A stretch of 64,000 bases of DNA from Brevibacillus_H sp041920465 (GCA_041920465.1 JBHGXW010000029.1:43038-107037); one strand, 5' to 3'; counted from the first letter of the stretch, positions 33,018 through 42,004 are shown. The notes: generated from the sequence alone by a model not told the origin. Made by a program: numbers and translations.

Positions 33018-33047
33018 AAAGCGTAGAAATGGTTCTACGCTTTTTTT
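33018..33047. terminator. Bidirectional terminator between the EamA gene and the globin gene
   Basis: AAAGCGTAGAA pairs perfectly with TTCTACGCTTT over a 4-nt loop, with T-runs on the plus strand and A-rich sequence (T on the minus strand) upstream. Confidence 0.85.
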
Positions 33048-33056
33048 CTTACTTTT

Positions 33057-33464
33057 TTATAGTGTAGCAAGATAGTTTGTTTCTTCGTCATCCTCTGAAT
33101 TCACCATATGTCCTGCCACCTGTGTAAGGCGTTCGTACAAGAAATCGCGGGCAAATCCCTCCATGCCGATCGCATCCATCGATTCACGCATTAACTTCAA
33201 CCAGCGTTCTGCACGCTTTGGTGTAACCTTAAAATGCATGTGCCGGGCACGCATCATGGGGTGGCCATATTGATTGGAATAGAGTGGTTCCCCGCCGGTG
33301 AATTGAGTCAGAAAGAGAAATTGCTTCTGCTCAACTGGAGTAAGGTCCTCCGGAAAAATTGGGCTCATCAACGGATCCTTCGCTATACGAGGATAAAAAT
33401 TCGCAACAAGCTTTCGAATGGTTTCTTCTCCGCCAATCGCTTCATAAAGGGTTTTGTCCATCAT
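33057..33464 (-). CDS. Group II truncated hemoglobin (YjbI-like)
   Basis: A 135-aa globin binding heme and O2, possibly with a role in oxidative or NO stress. The N-terminus YEAIGGEETIRKLVANFY includes the Phe-Tyr at B9-B10, the proximal His lies in RARHMHFKVT, and a conserved Trp is in RAERWLKLM, as expected for group II. The start with GGAG about 9 nt upstream is the ATG at 33464 (a second ATG follows at once); the longer frame adds 14 residues without homology. Transcribed against the ribosomal operons. Confidence 0.88.
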   Translation of the reverse strand: MMDKTLYEAIGGEETIRKLVANFYPRIAKDPLMSPIFPEDLTPVEQKQFLFLTQFTGGEPLYSNQYGHPMMRARHMHFKVTPKRAERWLKLMRESMDAIGMEGFARDFLYERLTQVAGHMVNSEDDEETNYLATL

Positions 33465-33838
33465 AGTGGGTTGCTCCTTATCCCTGTTTCGATTCATTTC
33501 TGACACTTCTCTACTACATGTCTACCATAATAACAGAAGAAAGTCCAACTCCCTTTCTCTACCGCTTGATTTTCAGAATGGAAATCAGTAAGATAGTCCA
33601 AGTGAGTTTATCAAGATATGATCTTTTTTCAACTTTTCACTATGCCAAAAACGCGGTGGCAAAGCAAAAAAATCTTGCATCGCCTATTCGTTTTTAGTAC
33701 AATAGTGAATGTTGGTCATGGACTTGCGATGATGTGGGAGGTTGCTGACACACCCGGACCCTTTGCCATGGCCGGGGTGCAGGATATTTCCACGGAGAAA
33801 TGTCCGTTATATAAATGGGCGAAAAAGGAGGGACTAAA
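33465..33838 (+). promoter_or_regulatory. Intergenic region and leader upstream of the S10 operon
   Basis: It holds the upstream region of the divergent globin gene, the S10 promoter (33675-33703) and a leader of about 130 nt. The leader has imperfect hairpins: CACCCGG with CCGGGGTG, and ACGGA with TCCGT. An open frame at 33618 has no ribosome-binding site or coding character and is not called. Confidence 0.55.
33675..33703 (+). promoter_or_regulatory. Promoter for the S10-spc-alpha ribosomal clusters
   Basis: TTGCAT (33675-33680), a 17-nt spacer, then TACAAT (33698-33703), about 135 bp upstream of rpsJ. No other convincing promoter or terminator was found until the end of rplQ, so it may drive most of a 15-kb transcript. 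Confidence 0.75.
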
Positions 33839-34147
33839 ATGGCAAAACAAAAGATTCGTATCCGTTTGAAGGCGTATGATCACAAAATCCTCGATCAATC
33901 TGCTGAAAAAATCGTAGAAACAGCGAAACGTTCCGGAGCAAATGTATCTGGTCCAATTCCGCTTCCTACCGAGAAGGCAGTTTACACGATTCTTCGTGCG
34001 GTGCACAAGTACAAAGATTCTCGTGAACAATTCGAGATGCGTACTCACAAACGTTTGATCGACATCTTGAATCCAACACCGCAAACAGTGGATGCTCTTA
34101 TGCGTCTGGATCTTCCATCCGGTGTTGATATCGAGATTAAACTGTAA
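33839..34147 (+). CDS. rpsJ: 30S ribosomal protein S10
   Basis: A 102-aa S10 of the 30S head; also known as NusE, part of antitermination complexes with NusB. RIRLKAYDHKILDQSAEKIV and the loop GPIPLPTEK are typical. AAGGAGGG precedes the ATG at 33839. It is the first gene of the S10 cluster. Confidence 0.98.
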   Translation: MAKQKIRIRLKAYDHKILDQSAEKIVETAKRSGANVSGPIPLPTEKAVYTILRAVHKYKDSREQFEMRTHKRLIDILNPTPQTVDALMRLDLPSGVDIEIKL

Positions 34148-34320
34148 GTAGAAATCGCGATACACACGCCAGCGTTGTCTTAGACGAGCGCGTGAAACAT
34201 AGAGATTTATCGCATTTTTAGGGAATCCCTAAAGCGCCCCTGCACATCAGTAGGGACTTGATACAACAAACGGTCATTAGTTGTTTGAAAGTAAATGAAA
34301 CAGTACAGGAGGTGGCACAA

Positions 34321-34950
34321 ATGACCAAAGGAATCTTAGGGAAGAAATTGGGTATGACCCAAGTGTTCGGTCCAAACGGAACAGCGATCGCTGTAACAGT
34401 TATCGAAGCTGGCCCTTGCGTAGTTCTTCAAAAGAAAGATGTTGAGAACGACGGTTACGAGGCGATCCAACTTGGTTTCGATGACAAGAAGGAAAACCGA
34501 GCTAACAAGCCTGAAAAAGGAATTGCTTCCAAGGCTAACACTCAACCTAAGCGCTTCATTCGTGAAATCAAAGGAATTAACCTCGCTGACTATGAGGTTG
34601 GTCAAGAAATTAAAGCTGATTTGTTTGCCGCAGGAGACATCGTTGACGTGGCCGGCGTAACCAAAGGAAAAGGTTTCCAAGGTGCCATCAAACGTCACAA
34701 CCAATCTCGCGGACCAATGGCTCACGGTTCCCGTTACCATCGTGGCCCGGGTTCTTTGGGTTCTATCGCGGCTAACCGTGTATTCAAAGGTCAAACATTG
34801 CCAGGTCAAATGGGTGGCGACAACGTAACAATCCAAAACCTCGAAGTAATCAAAGTTGACACTGAGCGCAACTTGATTCTCGTGAAAGGCTCTGTACCTG
34901 GACCGAAAAACAGCTACGTAGTTGTCCGTACGGCTGTCAAGAGCAAGTAA
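34321..34950 (+). CDS. rplC: 50S ribosomal protein L3
   Basis: A 209-aa L3 near the peptidyl-transferase centre. Starts MTKGILGKKLGMTQVF; the internal loop SRGPMAHGSRYHRGPGS is diagnostic. AGGAGGTG precedes the ATG at 34321, and the open frame upstream of it is not conserved. A 173-bp spacer separates it from rpsJ, longer than usual within this operon. Confidence 0.97.
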   Translation: MTKGILGKKLGMTQVFGPNGTAIAVTVIEAGPCVVLQKKDVENDGYEAIQLGFDDKKENRANKPEKGIASKANTQPKRFIREIKGINLADYEVGQEIKADLFAAGDIVDVAGVTKGKGFQGAIKRHNQSRGPMAHGSRYHRGPGSLGSIAANRVFKGQTLPGQMGGDNVTIQNLEVIKVDTERNLILVKGSVPGPKNSYVVVRTAVKSK

Positions 34951-34967
34951 GGAAAGGAGGAACAGAC

Positions 34968-35591
34968 ATGCCAAAAGTAGCTTTATATAACCAAACCGGC
35001 GCACAAGTTGGTGAAATCGAATTGGCAGACAGCGTATTCGGCATCGAGCCAAACAACGCTGTATTGTACGATGCGATCGTAATGCAACAAGCTTCTCTGC
35101 GCCAAGGTACTCACGACGTGAAAAACCGTTCTGAAGTACGCGGTGGCGGCCGTAAGCCATGGCGTCAAAAAGGTACTGGCCGTGCTCGTCAAGGCTCCAT
35201 CCGTGCACCACAGTGGAAAGGTGGCGGCGTAGTATTCGGACCAACACCTCGCAAATACGGTTACAAACTCAACCGTAAAGTTCGTCGCTTAGCTTTGAAA
35301 TCTGCATTGTCTTCCAAGGTTCAAAACAACGAGTTGCTCGTACTCGACGCACTGAACTTGTCTGCTCCAAAAACCAAAGAAATGGCTGGAGTATTGAACA
35401 ACCTGAAGGTAGATCGCAAAGTATTGATCGTAACTTCCGAGTTTGATCAAAACGTAGCGCTCTCTTCCCGCAACATTCCTGGAGCTAAATTCATTGACGC
35501 TGCCGGCATCAACGTGCTTGATCTGGTTGGTCATGACAAAGTAATTGTAACCAAAGATGCGGTTGCTAAAGTAGAGGAGGTGCTCGCCTAA
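34968..35591 (+). CDS. rplD: 50S ribosomal protein L4
   Basis: A 207-aa L4 lining the exit tunnel. The extended loop (GGGRKPWRQKGTGRARQGS) that contacts macrolides is wild-type in appearance. In E. coli L4 autoregulates the S10 operon. AAAGGAGG is upstream. Its TAA overlaps the rplW ATG by one base. Confidence 0.98.
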   Translation: MPKVALYNQTGAQVGEIELADSVFGIEPNNAVLYDAIVMQQASLRQGTHDVKNRSEVRGGGRKPWRQKGTGRARQGSIRAPQWKGGGVVFGPTPRKYGYKLNRKVRRLALKSALSSKVQNNELLVLDALNLSAPKTKEMAGVLNNLKVDRKVLIVTSEFDQNVALSSRNIPGAKFIDAAGINVLDLVGHDKVIVTKDAVAKVEEVLA

Positions 35592-35881
35592 TGAAGAGCC
35601 ATTACGATATTATTAAGCGCCCTATCATTACGGAGCGCACCACCGATATGATGGCTGAGAAGAAGTACGTTTTCGAAGTGCCTCTCAAAGCTAACAAAAC
35701 CGAAATCAAGCAAGCTGTTGAAAAAGTATTCGGCGTGAAAGTGGAAGCTGTCAACACAATCCGTGTTGCTGCAAAACCAAAACGCTATGGTAAATATGCT
35801 GGTTACACTTCTGAGTGGAAAAAAGCAATCGTGAAATTGACTGCTGACAGCAAAGAGCTCGAATTCTACGAAGGCGTGTAA
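35591..35881 (+). CDS. rplW: 50S ribosomal protein L23
   Basis: A 96-aa L23 at the tunnel exit, where trigger factor and SRP dock. IIKRPIITERTTDMM and the KPKRYGKYAGYTS loop are typical. Start overlaps the rplD stop, and GAGGAGG sits in the end of rplD. Confidence 0.97.
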   Translation: MKSHYDIIKRPIITERTTDMMAEKKYVFEVPLKANKTEIKQAVEKVFGVKVEAVNTIRVAAKPKRYGKYAGYTSEWKKAIVKLTADSKELEFYEGV

Positions 35882-35914
35882 GCCCGACGACTATCGATAA
35901 GGAGGGAAATGTAA

Positions 35915-36745
35915 ATGGGTATCAAAAAGTTTAAACCGACTTCTCCTGGTCGTCGCCAAATGACGGTTTCTACCTTTGAAGAGATCACAACCTCCACTCC
36001 GGAGAAATCTCTCTTAGCGCCTCTTAACAAAAAAGCAGGTCGTAACAACCAAGGTAAAATTACCGTTCGTCATCAAGGTGGCGGTCACAAGCGCAAATAC
36101 CGTATTATCGATTTCAAGCGTAACAAGGATGGCATCGTAGGTCGCGTAGCTACAATCGAGTACGATCCAAACCGTTCCGCAAACATCGCATTGATTAACT
36201 ATGCTGATGGCGAGAAGCGCTACATCTTGGCTCCATTGGGACTGAAAGTGGGCGACACCATCGTTTCCGGCGCAGATGCCGACATCAAAACCGGTAACGC
36301 ACTTCCGCTTGAATTCATCCCGGTTGGTACAACCATTCACAACATCGAATTGAAACCTGGTAAAGGTGGACAATTGGTTCGCGCAGCTGGTGCTGAAGCA
36401 CAACTTCTCGGCCGTGACGGCGATTTCGTAATCGTTCGTTTGGGTTCCGGTGAGATTCGCCGCTTCCACAAAGAATGCCGTGCGACAATTGGTCAAGTAG
36501 GTAACCTCGACCACGAATTGATCAACATCGGTAAAGCTGGTCGTTCCCGTTGGTTGGGTGTACGTCCAACTGTTCGCGGTAGCGTAATGAACCCTAACGA
36601 TCACCCACACGGTGGTGGTGAAGGTCGCGCTCCAATCGGACGTAAAGCACCTGTTACTCCTTGGGGTAAACCTGCACTTGGTCTCAAAACTCGCAAGAAG
36701 AAAAACAAGTCCGATCAATATATTATCCGCCGCCGCAAGAAGTAA
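35915..36745 (+). CDS. rplB: 50S ribosomal protein L2
   Basis: A 276-aa L2, essential for subunit joining and the peptidyl-transferase centre. The C-terminal motif MNPNDHPHGGGEGRAPIG includes the conserved functional His. AAGGAGGG precedes the ATG. Confidence 0.98.
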   Translation: MGIKKFKPTSPGRRQMTVSTFEEITTSTPEKSLLAPLNKKAGRNNQGKITVRHQGGGHKRKYRIIDFKRNKDGIVGRVATIEYDPNRSANIALINYADGEKRYILAPLGLKVGDTIVSGADADIKTGNALPLEFIPVGTTIHNIELKPGKGGQLVRAAGAEAQLLGRDGDFVIVRLGSGEIRRFHKECRATIGQVGNLDHELINIGKAGRSRWLGVRPTVRGSVMNPNDHPHGGGEGRAPIGRKAPVTPWGKPALGLKTRKKKNKSDQYIIRRRKK

Positions 36746-36794
36746 GGCAGGATGAAACAATAACCGAACGCCTTAGGCGAAGGGAGGTTCATAT

Positions 36795-37076
36795 ATGGGA
36801 CGCAGCTTGAAAAAGGGCCCTTTCATTGATGACCATTTGATGAAGAAAGTTGTTGAACTGAACGAAAAAGGTGAGAAACGCGTTGTGAAAACCTGGTCTC
36901 GTCGTTCAACCATTTTCCCTGAGTTTATTGGTCACACATTTGCTGTATACGATGGACGCAAACACGTACCAGTTTACGTAACAGAAGACATGGTCGGCCA
37001 CAAACTGGGTGAGTTCGCGCCAACTCGTACCTTCAAGGGTCATGTCGACAACGACAAAAAATCCAAGAAGCGCTAA
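36795..37076 (+). CDS. rpsS: 30S ribosomal protein S19
   Basis: A 93-aa S19 of the 30S head, contacting the A-site finger. MGRSLKKGPFIDDHLMKKV and TRTFKGH are typical. AAGGGAGG is upstream. It lies between rplB and rplV as in all bacteria. Confidence 0.98.
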   Translation: MGRSLKKGPFIDDHLMKKVVELNEKGEKRVVKTWSRRSTIFPEFIGHTFAVYDGRKHVPVYVTEDMVGHKLGEFAPTRTFKGHVDNDKKSKKR

Positions 37077-37106
37077 TTTTTCTCTTCACAGAGAGGAGGT
37101 ACAAAA

Positions 37107-37439
37107 ATGGAATCCAAAGCAGTTGCTCGCTATATTCGTATAGCTCCTCGTAAAGTTCGCCTTGTGGTTGACTTGATCAGAGGCAAACAAGTGGGTGAAG
37201 CGCTGGCGATCCTGAAGCATACGCCAAAAGCAGCATCCCCTGTTGTTGAAAAACTTCTCAAATCGGCTATCGCTAATGCGGAGCACAACTACGAACTCGA
37301 TCCGAACAACCTTGTAGTAGGCAAGATTTTCGTAGACCAAGGTCCAACCTTGAAACGCTTCCGTCCGCGCGCAATGGGTCGCGCTAGCCGTATTCATAAA
37401 CGTACTAGTCATATCACAGTAGTACTAAACGAGAAATAA
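37107..37439 (+). CDS. rplV: 50S ribosomal protein L22
   Basis: A 110-aa L22 with the tunnel-lining beta-hairpin (KRFRPRAMGRASRIHKRTSH), the site of some macrolide-resistance changes; no such change is obvious. GAGGAGG precedes the ATG. Confidence 0.97.
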   Translation: MESKAVARYIRIAPRKVRLVVDLIRGKQVGEALAILKHTPKAASPVVEKLLKSAIANAEHNYELDPNNLVVGKIFVDQGPTLKRFRPRAMGRASRIHKRTSHITVVLNEK

Positions 37440-37452
37440 GGAGGGATTACGT

Positions 37453-38115
37453 GTGGGTCAAAAGGTAAGCCCGGTTGGTCTTCGTATCGGTGTTATTCGT
37501 GACTGGGAATCCAAGTGGTACGCTGACAAGGATTTCGCAAATCTTTTGCATGAAGACCTTCGCATCCGCAAGTATGTTAAAGGCCGTCTGAAAGACGCTG
37601 CAGTTTCCACAATCGAAATCGAACGTGCGGCTAACCGCGTAAACGTTACTATTCACACGGCTAAGCCTGGTATGGTTATCGGTAAAGGTGGCGCAGAAGT
37701 AGAAGTTCTCCGCAAAACCTTGAGCGATATGACAGGCAAACGCGTTCATATCAACATCAATGAAGTGAAAAAACCAGATCTTGACGCTACACTCGTAGCT
37801 GAGAATATTGCACGCCAATTGGAAAACCGTATTTCTTTCCGCCGTGCTCAAAAACAAACCATTACTCGCACAATGCGTGCTGGTGCAAAAGGTATCAAAA
37901 CACTCGTAAGTGGCCGTCTTGGCGGAGCTGACATCGCTCGTTCCGAAGGTTACAGCGAAGGTACAGTGCCTCTTCACACATTGCGTGCGGATATCGACTA
38001 CGGAACTGCAGAAGCGCACACTACTTACGGCCGTATCGGTGTAAAAGTGTGGATCTACCGTGGCGAAGTTCTTCCTGCAAAAAAGAACGTAGCCGTTGAG
38101 GAAGGAGGCAAGTAA
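37453..38115 (+). CDS. rpsC: 30S ribosomal protein S3
   Basis: A 220-aa S3 at the mRNA entry pore. The KH domain GxxG motif is in MVIGKGGAEVEVL. It starts at a GTG with AAGGAGGG upstream; another GTG lies 2 bp earlier out of frame. rplP follows after 2 bp. Confidence 0.97.
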   Translation: MGQKVSPVGLRIGVIRDWESKWYADKDFANLLHEDLRIRKYVKGRLKDAAVSTIEIERAANRVNVTIHTAKPGMVIGKGGAEVEVLRKTLSDMTGKRVHININEVKKPDLDATLVAENIARQLENRISFRRAQKQTITRTMRAGAKGIKTLVSGRLGGADIARSEGYSEGTVPLHTLRADIDYGTAEAHTTYGRIGVKVWIYRGEVLPAKKNVAVEEGGK

Positions 38116-38117
38116 AC

Positions 38118-38552
38118 ATGTTGACGCCTAAACGCGTAAAACATCGCAAACAACACCGTGGAAAGATGGCGGGTAACGCAAAAGGTGGTACCACCATCGC
38201 GTTCGGTGAATACGGTTTGCAAGCTCTTGAACCATCCTGGATTACGAACCGCCAAATTGAGGCAGCTCGTATCGCGATGACTCGTTACATCCGCCGCGGC
38301 GGTAAAGTTTGGATTAAAATCTTCCCAGACAAACCAGTAACTCAAAAACCGTTGGAAGTACGGATGGGTTCCGGTAAAGGTTCTCCTGAGCACTGGGTTG
38401 CAGTTGTTAAGCCAGGCAAGATCATGTTCGAGCTTGCTGGTGTATCTGAAGAAGTAGCTCGTGAGGCAATGCGCCTTGCTATGCACAAACTTCCAATCAA
38501 ATGTAAGTTTGTGAAGCGTGAAGAAGTGGGTGGTGACGCACATGAAGGCTAA
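38118..38552 (+). CDS. rplP: 50S ribosomal protein L16
   Basis: A 144-aa L16 that positions A-site tRNA. MLTPKRVKHRKQHRGKMAG and RRGGKVWIKIFPDKPVT are diagnostic. GGAGG of the shine-dalgarno lies within the rpsC end. Its last 11 bp overlap rpmC. Confidence 0.98.
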   Translation: MLTPKRVKHRKQHRGKMAGNAKGGTTIAFGEYGLQALEPSWITNRQIEAARIAMTRYIRRGGKVWIKIFPDKPVTQKPLEVRMGSGKGSPEHWVAVVKPGKIMFELAGVSEEVAREAMRLAMHKLPIKCKFVKREEVGGDAHEG

Positions 38553-38739
38553 TGATTACCGCAATCTGACCACTGCTGAGATCGAACAAAACGTTTCTTC
38601 TCTCAAAGAAGAATTGTTCAACCTTCGTTTCCAATTGGCTACTGGTCAGCTGGAAAACACGGCTCGTATTAAGCAAGTTCGTAAGGATATCGCACGTGCG
38701 AAAACCATCCTGCGCCAGAGAGAATTAGGTATCGGCTAA
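38542..38739 (+). CDS. rpmC: 50S ribosomal protein L29
   Basis: A 65-aa two-helix protein near the tunnel exit (LKEELFNLRFQLATGQLEN). The ATG at 38542 gives the conserved MKANDYRNLTTAEIE start and overlaps the rplP end, with GGTGG upstream. A start 24 bp earlier is in frame but not conserved. Confidence 0.96.
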   Translation: MKANDYRNLTTAEIEQNVSSLKEELFNLRFQLATGQLENTARIKQVRKDIARAKTILRQRELGIG

Positions 38740-38760
38740 TAAAGGAAGGAGGTTCGAACG

Positions 38761-39027
38761 ATGACTGCAGAACGCAATTTGCGTAGAACCATGGTAGGTC
38801 GAGTTGTATCTGACAAGATGGACAAAACCATCGTGGTACTTGTTGAAACCTATAAAAAGCATCCTTTGTACGGTAAACGCGTGAAATACTCCAAGAAGTT
38901 CAAAGCTCATGACGAGAACAACACAGCAAAAGTCGGCGATATCGTCGAGATCATGGAAACTCGTCCGCTTTCGAAAGACAAGAAGTTTCGCTTAGTGAAG
39001 ATCGTCGAAGAGGCAGTAATCGTATAA
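38761..39027 (+). CDS. rpsQ: 30S ribosomal protein S17
   Basis: An 88-aa OB-fold protein of the 30S body. RRTMVGRVVSDKMDKTIVV and KKFKAHDENN are typical. AAGGAGG precedes the ATG. Confidence 0.97.
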   Translation: MTAERNLRRTMVGRVVSDKMDKTIVVLVETYKKHPLYGKRVKYSKKFKAHDENNTAKVGDIVEIMETRPLSKDKKFRLVKIVEEAVIV

Positions 39028-39068
39028 GCAAGATTTCGGATGGACTAATCCGAAGGGAGGGACTTTGA

Positions 39069-39437
39069 ATGATCCAAACACAAACCAGATTGGCTGTTGC
39101 AGACAACTCCGGTGCAAAGGAATTAATGTGCATCAAGGTTCTCGGTGGTTCCGGTCGTAAAACTGCGAACATCGGTGACATCATTGTGTGCTCCGTTAAA
39201 TCCGCTACACCCGGAGGCGTTGTCAAGAAAGGTCAAGTGGTAAAGGCAGTTGTTGTTCGCAGCGTTCGTGGTGTTCGCCGCAACGACGGTTCCTATATCC
39301 GTTTTGACCAAAACGCAGCAGTAATCATCAAGGAAGATAAATCTCCTCGTGGTACTCGTATCTTTGGTCCGGTTGCTCGTGAACTCCGTGACAAAGATTT
39401 CATGAAGATTATCTCCCTCGCTCCAGAGGTTATCTAA
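39069..39437 (+). CDS. rplN: 50S ribosomal protein L14
   Basis: A 122-aa L14 at the subunit interface. MIQTQTRLAVADNSGAKELM is diagnostic, and length is invariant across bacteria. AAGGGAGG is upstream. Confidence 0.98.
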   Translation: MIQTQTRLAVADNSGAKELMCIKVLGGSGRKTANIGDIIVCSVKSATPGGVVKKGQVVKAVVVRSVRGVRRNDGSYIRFDQNAAVIIKEDKSPRGTRIFGPVARELRDKDFMKIISLAPEVI

Positions 39438-39486
39438 TCGACACGTTCAAGATATGCAGTTTGTTCGATAGGAGGTGCACCAAACG

Positions 39487-39801
39487 ATGCACGTTAAAAA
39501 AGGCGATACCGTTATCGTGATTGCGGGCAAGGATAAAGGCAAAAAAGGACGCGTGTTGGCAGCTTATCCGAAGAAGGATCGAGTATTGGTTGAAGGCATC
39601 AACCTTGTGAAGAAACACACTCGTCCATCTCAAGCAAACCCACAAGGCGGAATTGTAACACAAGAAGCGCCAATCCACGTTTCCAACGTATCTTTGATCG
39701 ATCCTAAATCCGGCAAACCAACTCGAATCGGATATAAAGTACTAGACAACGGTACAAAAGTACGGGTTGCAAAAAAATCTGGCGAAGTTATTGATAAGTA
39801 G
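39487..39801 (+). CDS. rplX: 50S ribosomal protein L24
   Basis: A 104-aa KOW-domain assembly initiator of the large subunit. The conserved start MHVKKGDTVIVIAGKDKGKK is the ATG at 39487. AGGAGGTG is about 10 nt upstream and overlaps a GTG at 39475 that is in frame but less likely. Confidence 0.97.
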   Translation: MHVKKGDTVIVIAGKDKGKKGRVLAAYPKKDRVLVEGINLVKKHTRPSQANPQGGIVTQEAPIHVSNVSLIDPKSGKPTRIGYKVLDNGTKVRVAKKSGEVIDK

Positions 39802-39827
39802 TCAGGTCTGAAAGGAGGGTGTCCTAG

Positions 39828-40370
39828 ATGGCAACAAGATTGAAAGAAAAATATCAAAAAGAAATCGTTCCTGCACTCATGACCAAGTTCAACTACAAGA
39901 GTGTTATGCAGGTTCCGAAAGTAGAAAAAGTGATCATCAACATGGGTGTTGGTGAGGCAGTTGGTAACGCGAAAGCTCTTGATGCAGCTGTTGAAGACCT
40001 GCAATTAATCGCTGGTCAAAAACCGGTTGTAACTCGCGCGAAAAAATCTATCGCAGGTTTCAAACTTCGTGAAGGTATGCCAATCGGAGCGAAAGTGACC
40101 CTGCGCGGTGAGCGCATGTACCACTTCCTCGACAAATTGATGAACGTATCTTTACCACGTGTACGTGACTTCCGCGGGGTTTCTTCCAAAGCGTTCGACG
40201 GTCGCGGTAACTACACACTTGGTTTGAAAGAACAACTCATCTTCCCGGAGATTGAGTACGATAAAATTGACAAAGTTCGCGGTATGGACATCGTAATCGT
40301 AACTTCCGCGAAAACGGATGAAGAAGCTCGTGAGCTGTTAACCCAAATGGGTATGCCATTCCGTAAATAA
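39828..40370 (+). CDS. rplE: 50S ribosomal protein L5
   Basis: A 180-aa L5 that binds 5S rRNA and the P-site tRNA. KVEKVIINMGVGEAVGNAK and VTLRGERMYHFLDKL are diagnostic. AAAGGAGGG lies upstream. Confidence 0.98.
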   Translation: MATRLKEKYQKEIVPALMTKFNYKSVMQVPKVEKVIINMGVGEAVGNAKALDAAVEDLQLIAGQKPVVTRAKKSIAGFKLREGMPIGAKVTLRGERMYHFLDKLMNVSLPRVRDFRGVSSKAFDGRGNYTLGLKEQLIFPEIEYDKIDKVRGMDIVIVTSAKTDEEARELLTQMGMPFRK

Positions 40371-40394
40371 ACCCTATCGTAAGGAGGGAACAAT

Positions 40395-40580
40395 GTGGCA
40401 AAGAAATCAATGATCATCAAGCAACAGCGCAAACCTAAATTTGCAGTGCGCGCTTACACTCGTTGCGAACGTTGTGGTCGTCCCCACTCCGTATTACGCA
40501 AATTCAAATTATGCCGTATTTGCTTCCGTGAATTAGCCTATAAGGGTCAAATTCCAGGCGTGAAGAAGGCTAGCTGGTAA
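40395..40580 (+). CDS. rpsN: 30S ribosomal protein S14 type Z (zinc-binding)
   Basis: A 61-aa S14 of the short, zinc-binding type: C24, C27, C40, C43 (CERC and CRIC). It starts at a GTG with AAGGAGGG upstream; an ATG 2 bp earlier is out of frame. Confidence 0.97.
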   Translation: MAKKSMIIKQQRKPKFAVRAYTRCERCGRPHSVLRKFKLCRICFRELAYKGQIPGVKKASW

Positions 40581-40607
40581 TATAGACGGGAAGGAGGTTT
40601 TACTCTC

Positions 40608-41006
40608 ATGGTTATGACTGATCCAATCGCAGATATGCTTACTCGTATCCGCAATGCGAATATGGTTCGCCACGAGAAAGTGGAGATCCCTGCATCAAAC
40701 CTCAAAAAGGAAATCGCTCGTATCCTGAAAGAAGAAGGTTTTATTCGTGATGCTGAGTTCGTTGATGATAACAAGCAAGGCATAATCCGCTTGTTCTTGA
40801 AATACGGACCAAACAATGAGCGTGTTATTACTGGTCTGAAACGCATTAGTAAACCAGGTTTGCGTGTATATGCCCAAACAAATGAGATTCCACGCGTTCT
40901 GGGTGGTCTCGGCGTAGCAATCATTTCAACTTCCGCAGGTGTTATGACTGACAAACAAGCTCGTCAAGCACATGTGGGCGGAGAAGTTCTCGCATACATT
41001 TGGTAA
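40608..41006 (+). CDS. rpsH: 30S ribosomal protein S8
   Basis: A 132-aa S8, a primary binder of 16S rRNA helix 21 and a spc-operon autoregulator in E. coli. The C-terminal ISTSAGVMTDKQARQ is diagnostic. Starts at the first of two near ATGs (40608, 40614) after AAGGAGG. Confidence 0.97.
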   Translation: MVMTDPIADMLTRIRNANMVRHEKVEIPASNLKKEIARILKEEGFIRDAEFVDDNKQGIIRLFLKYGPNNERVITGLKRISKPGLRVYAQTNEIPRVLGGLGVAIISTSAGVMTDKQARQAHVGGEVLAYIW

Positions 41007-41036
41007 TTAACGATTTACGCACAGGAGGTGCAAGAC

Positions 41037-41573
41037 ATGTCACGTGTCGGTAGAAAACCGATAGCGGTTCCTGCAGGCGTTACCCTCACTCTGAACGGTA
41101 CTGAGTTGACGGTAAAAGGCCCTAAGGGTACACTTGTTAAATCTTTCCATCCGGATATTAAAATCAACGTTAACGAAAATGAAGTTGTCGTTGAGCGTCC
41201 AAGTGATAACAAACTTCATCGTTCCTTGCACGGTACGACTCGCGCACTAGTTGCAAACATGGTAACTGGTGTGTCTGAAGGTTTCACCCGTACTTTGGAA
41301 CTGGTGGGCGTTGGGTACCGTGCTGCCAAGGCTGGCAAAGGTGTAACTCTTTCTCTTGGTTTCTCTCATCCGGTTGAAATTACGCCGGAAGAAGGAATCG
41401 AAATCGAAGTTCCTAACCAAACAACTTTGGTCATTAAAGGTATCGATAAAGAACGTGTAGGCCAAATTGCAGCTGAAATTCGCGCTATTCGTAAGCCTGA
41501 GCCATACAAAGGCAAAGGTATTAAGTACAGCGACGAAGTGGTACGCCGCAAAGAAGGTAAAAAAGGTAAATAA
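41037..41573 (+). CDS. rplF: 50S ribosomal protein L6
   Basis: A 178-aa L6 near the GTPase centre. Begins MSRVGRKPIAVPAGVTLTL; C-terminal motif EPYKGKGIKYSDEVVRRKEG is diagnostic. AGGAGGTG precedes the ATG at 41037. Confidence 0.98.
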   Translation: MSRVGRKPIAVPAGVTLTLNGTELTVKGPKGTLVKSFHPDIKINVNENEVVVERPSDNKLHRSLHGTTRALVANMVTGVSEGFTRTLELVGVGYRAAKAGKGVTLSLGFSHPVEITPEEGIEIEVPNQTTLVIKGIDKERVGQIAAEIRAIRKPEPYKGKGIKYSDEVVRRKEGKKGK

Positions 41574-41606
41574 GCTTCGTAGTTCCATGAGAAGGGAGGC
41601 CGCGTA

Positions 41607-41969
41607 ATGTTTACGAAAGGCGATAAAAACAAAGCACGGAAAAAGCGTCAACTGCGTATCCGCAAACGCGTGATCGGTTCTGCTAGTCGTCCGCGCTTGA
41701 ACGTTTTCCGTTCTTCCAAGCATATCTATGCTCAATTGATTGATGATGCTGCTGGTGTAACACTCGCATCTGCATCTTCATTGGATAAAGAACTCGGACT
41801 CAAAAATGGTGCAAATATCGAAGCAGCTACAGCTGTAGGTACTTTGATCGCAAAACGTGCCGCTGAAAAAGGTCTTACTGAAGTAGTATTTGACCGTGGC
41901 GGTTACTTGTACCATGGACGTATTCAAGCACTTGCTGAAGCAGCACGTGAAGCTGGTCTGCAATTCTAA
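41607..41969 (+). CDS. rplR: 50S ribosomal protein L18
   Basis: A 120-aa 5S rRNA-binding protein. RPRLNVFRSSKHIYAQLID and VVFDRGGYLYHGRIQALAEA are family signatures. AAGGGAGG lies upstream. Confidence 0.98.
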   Translation: MFTKGDKNKARKKRQLRIRKRVIGSASRPRLNVFRSSKHIYAQLIDDAAGVTLASASSLDKELGLKNGANIEAATAVGTLIAKRAAEKGLTEVVFDRGGYLYHGRIQALAEAAREAGLQF

Positions 41970-42004
41970 TCAACAGGATTTTTTGTAAACAAGGAGGGTA
42001 TGGA

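Noticed and set aside
33618..33869. 83-aa open frame upstream of rpsJ
   Set aside because: It covers the S10 promoter and leader, has no ribosome-binding site, and overlaps the true rpsJ start in another frame.
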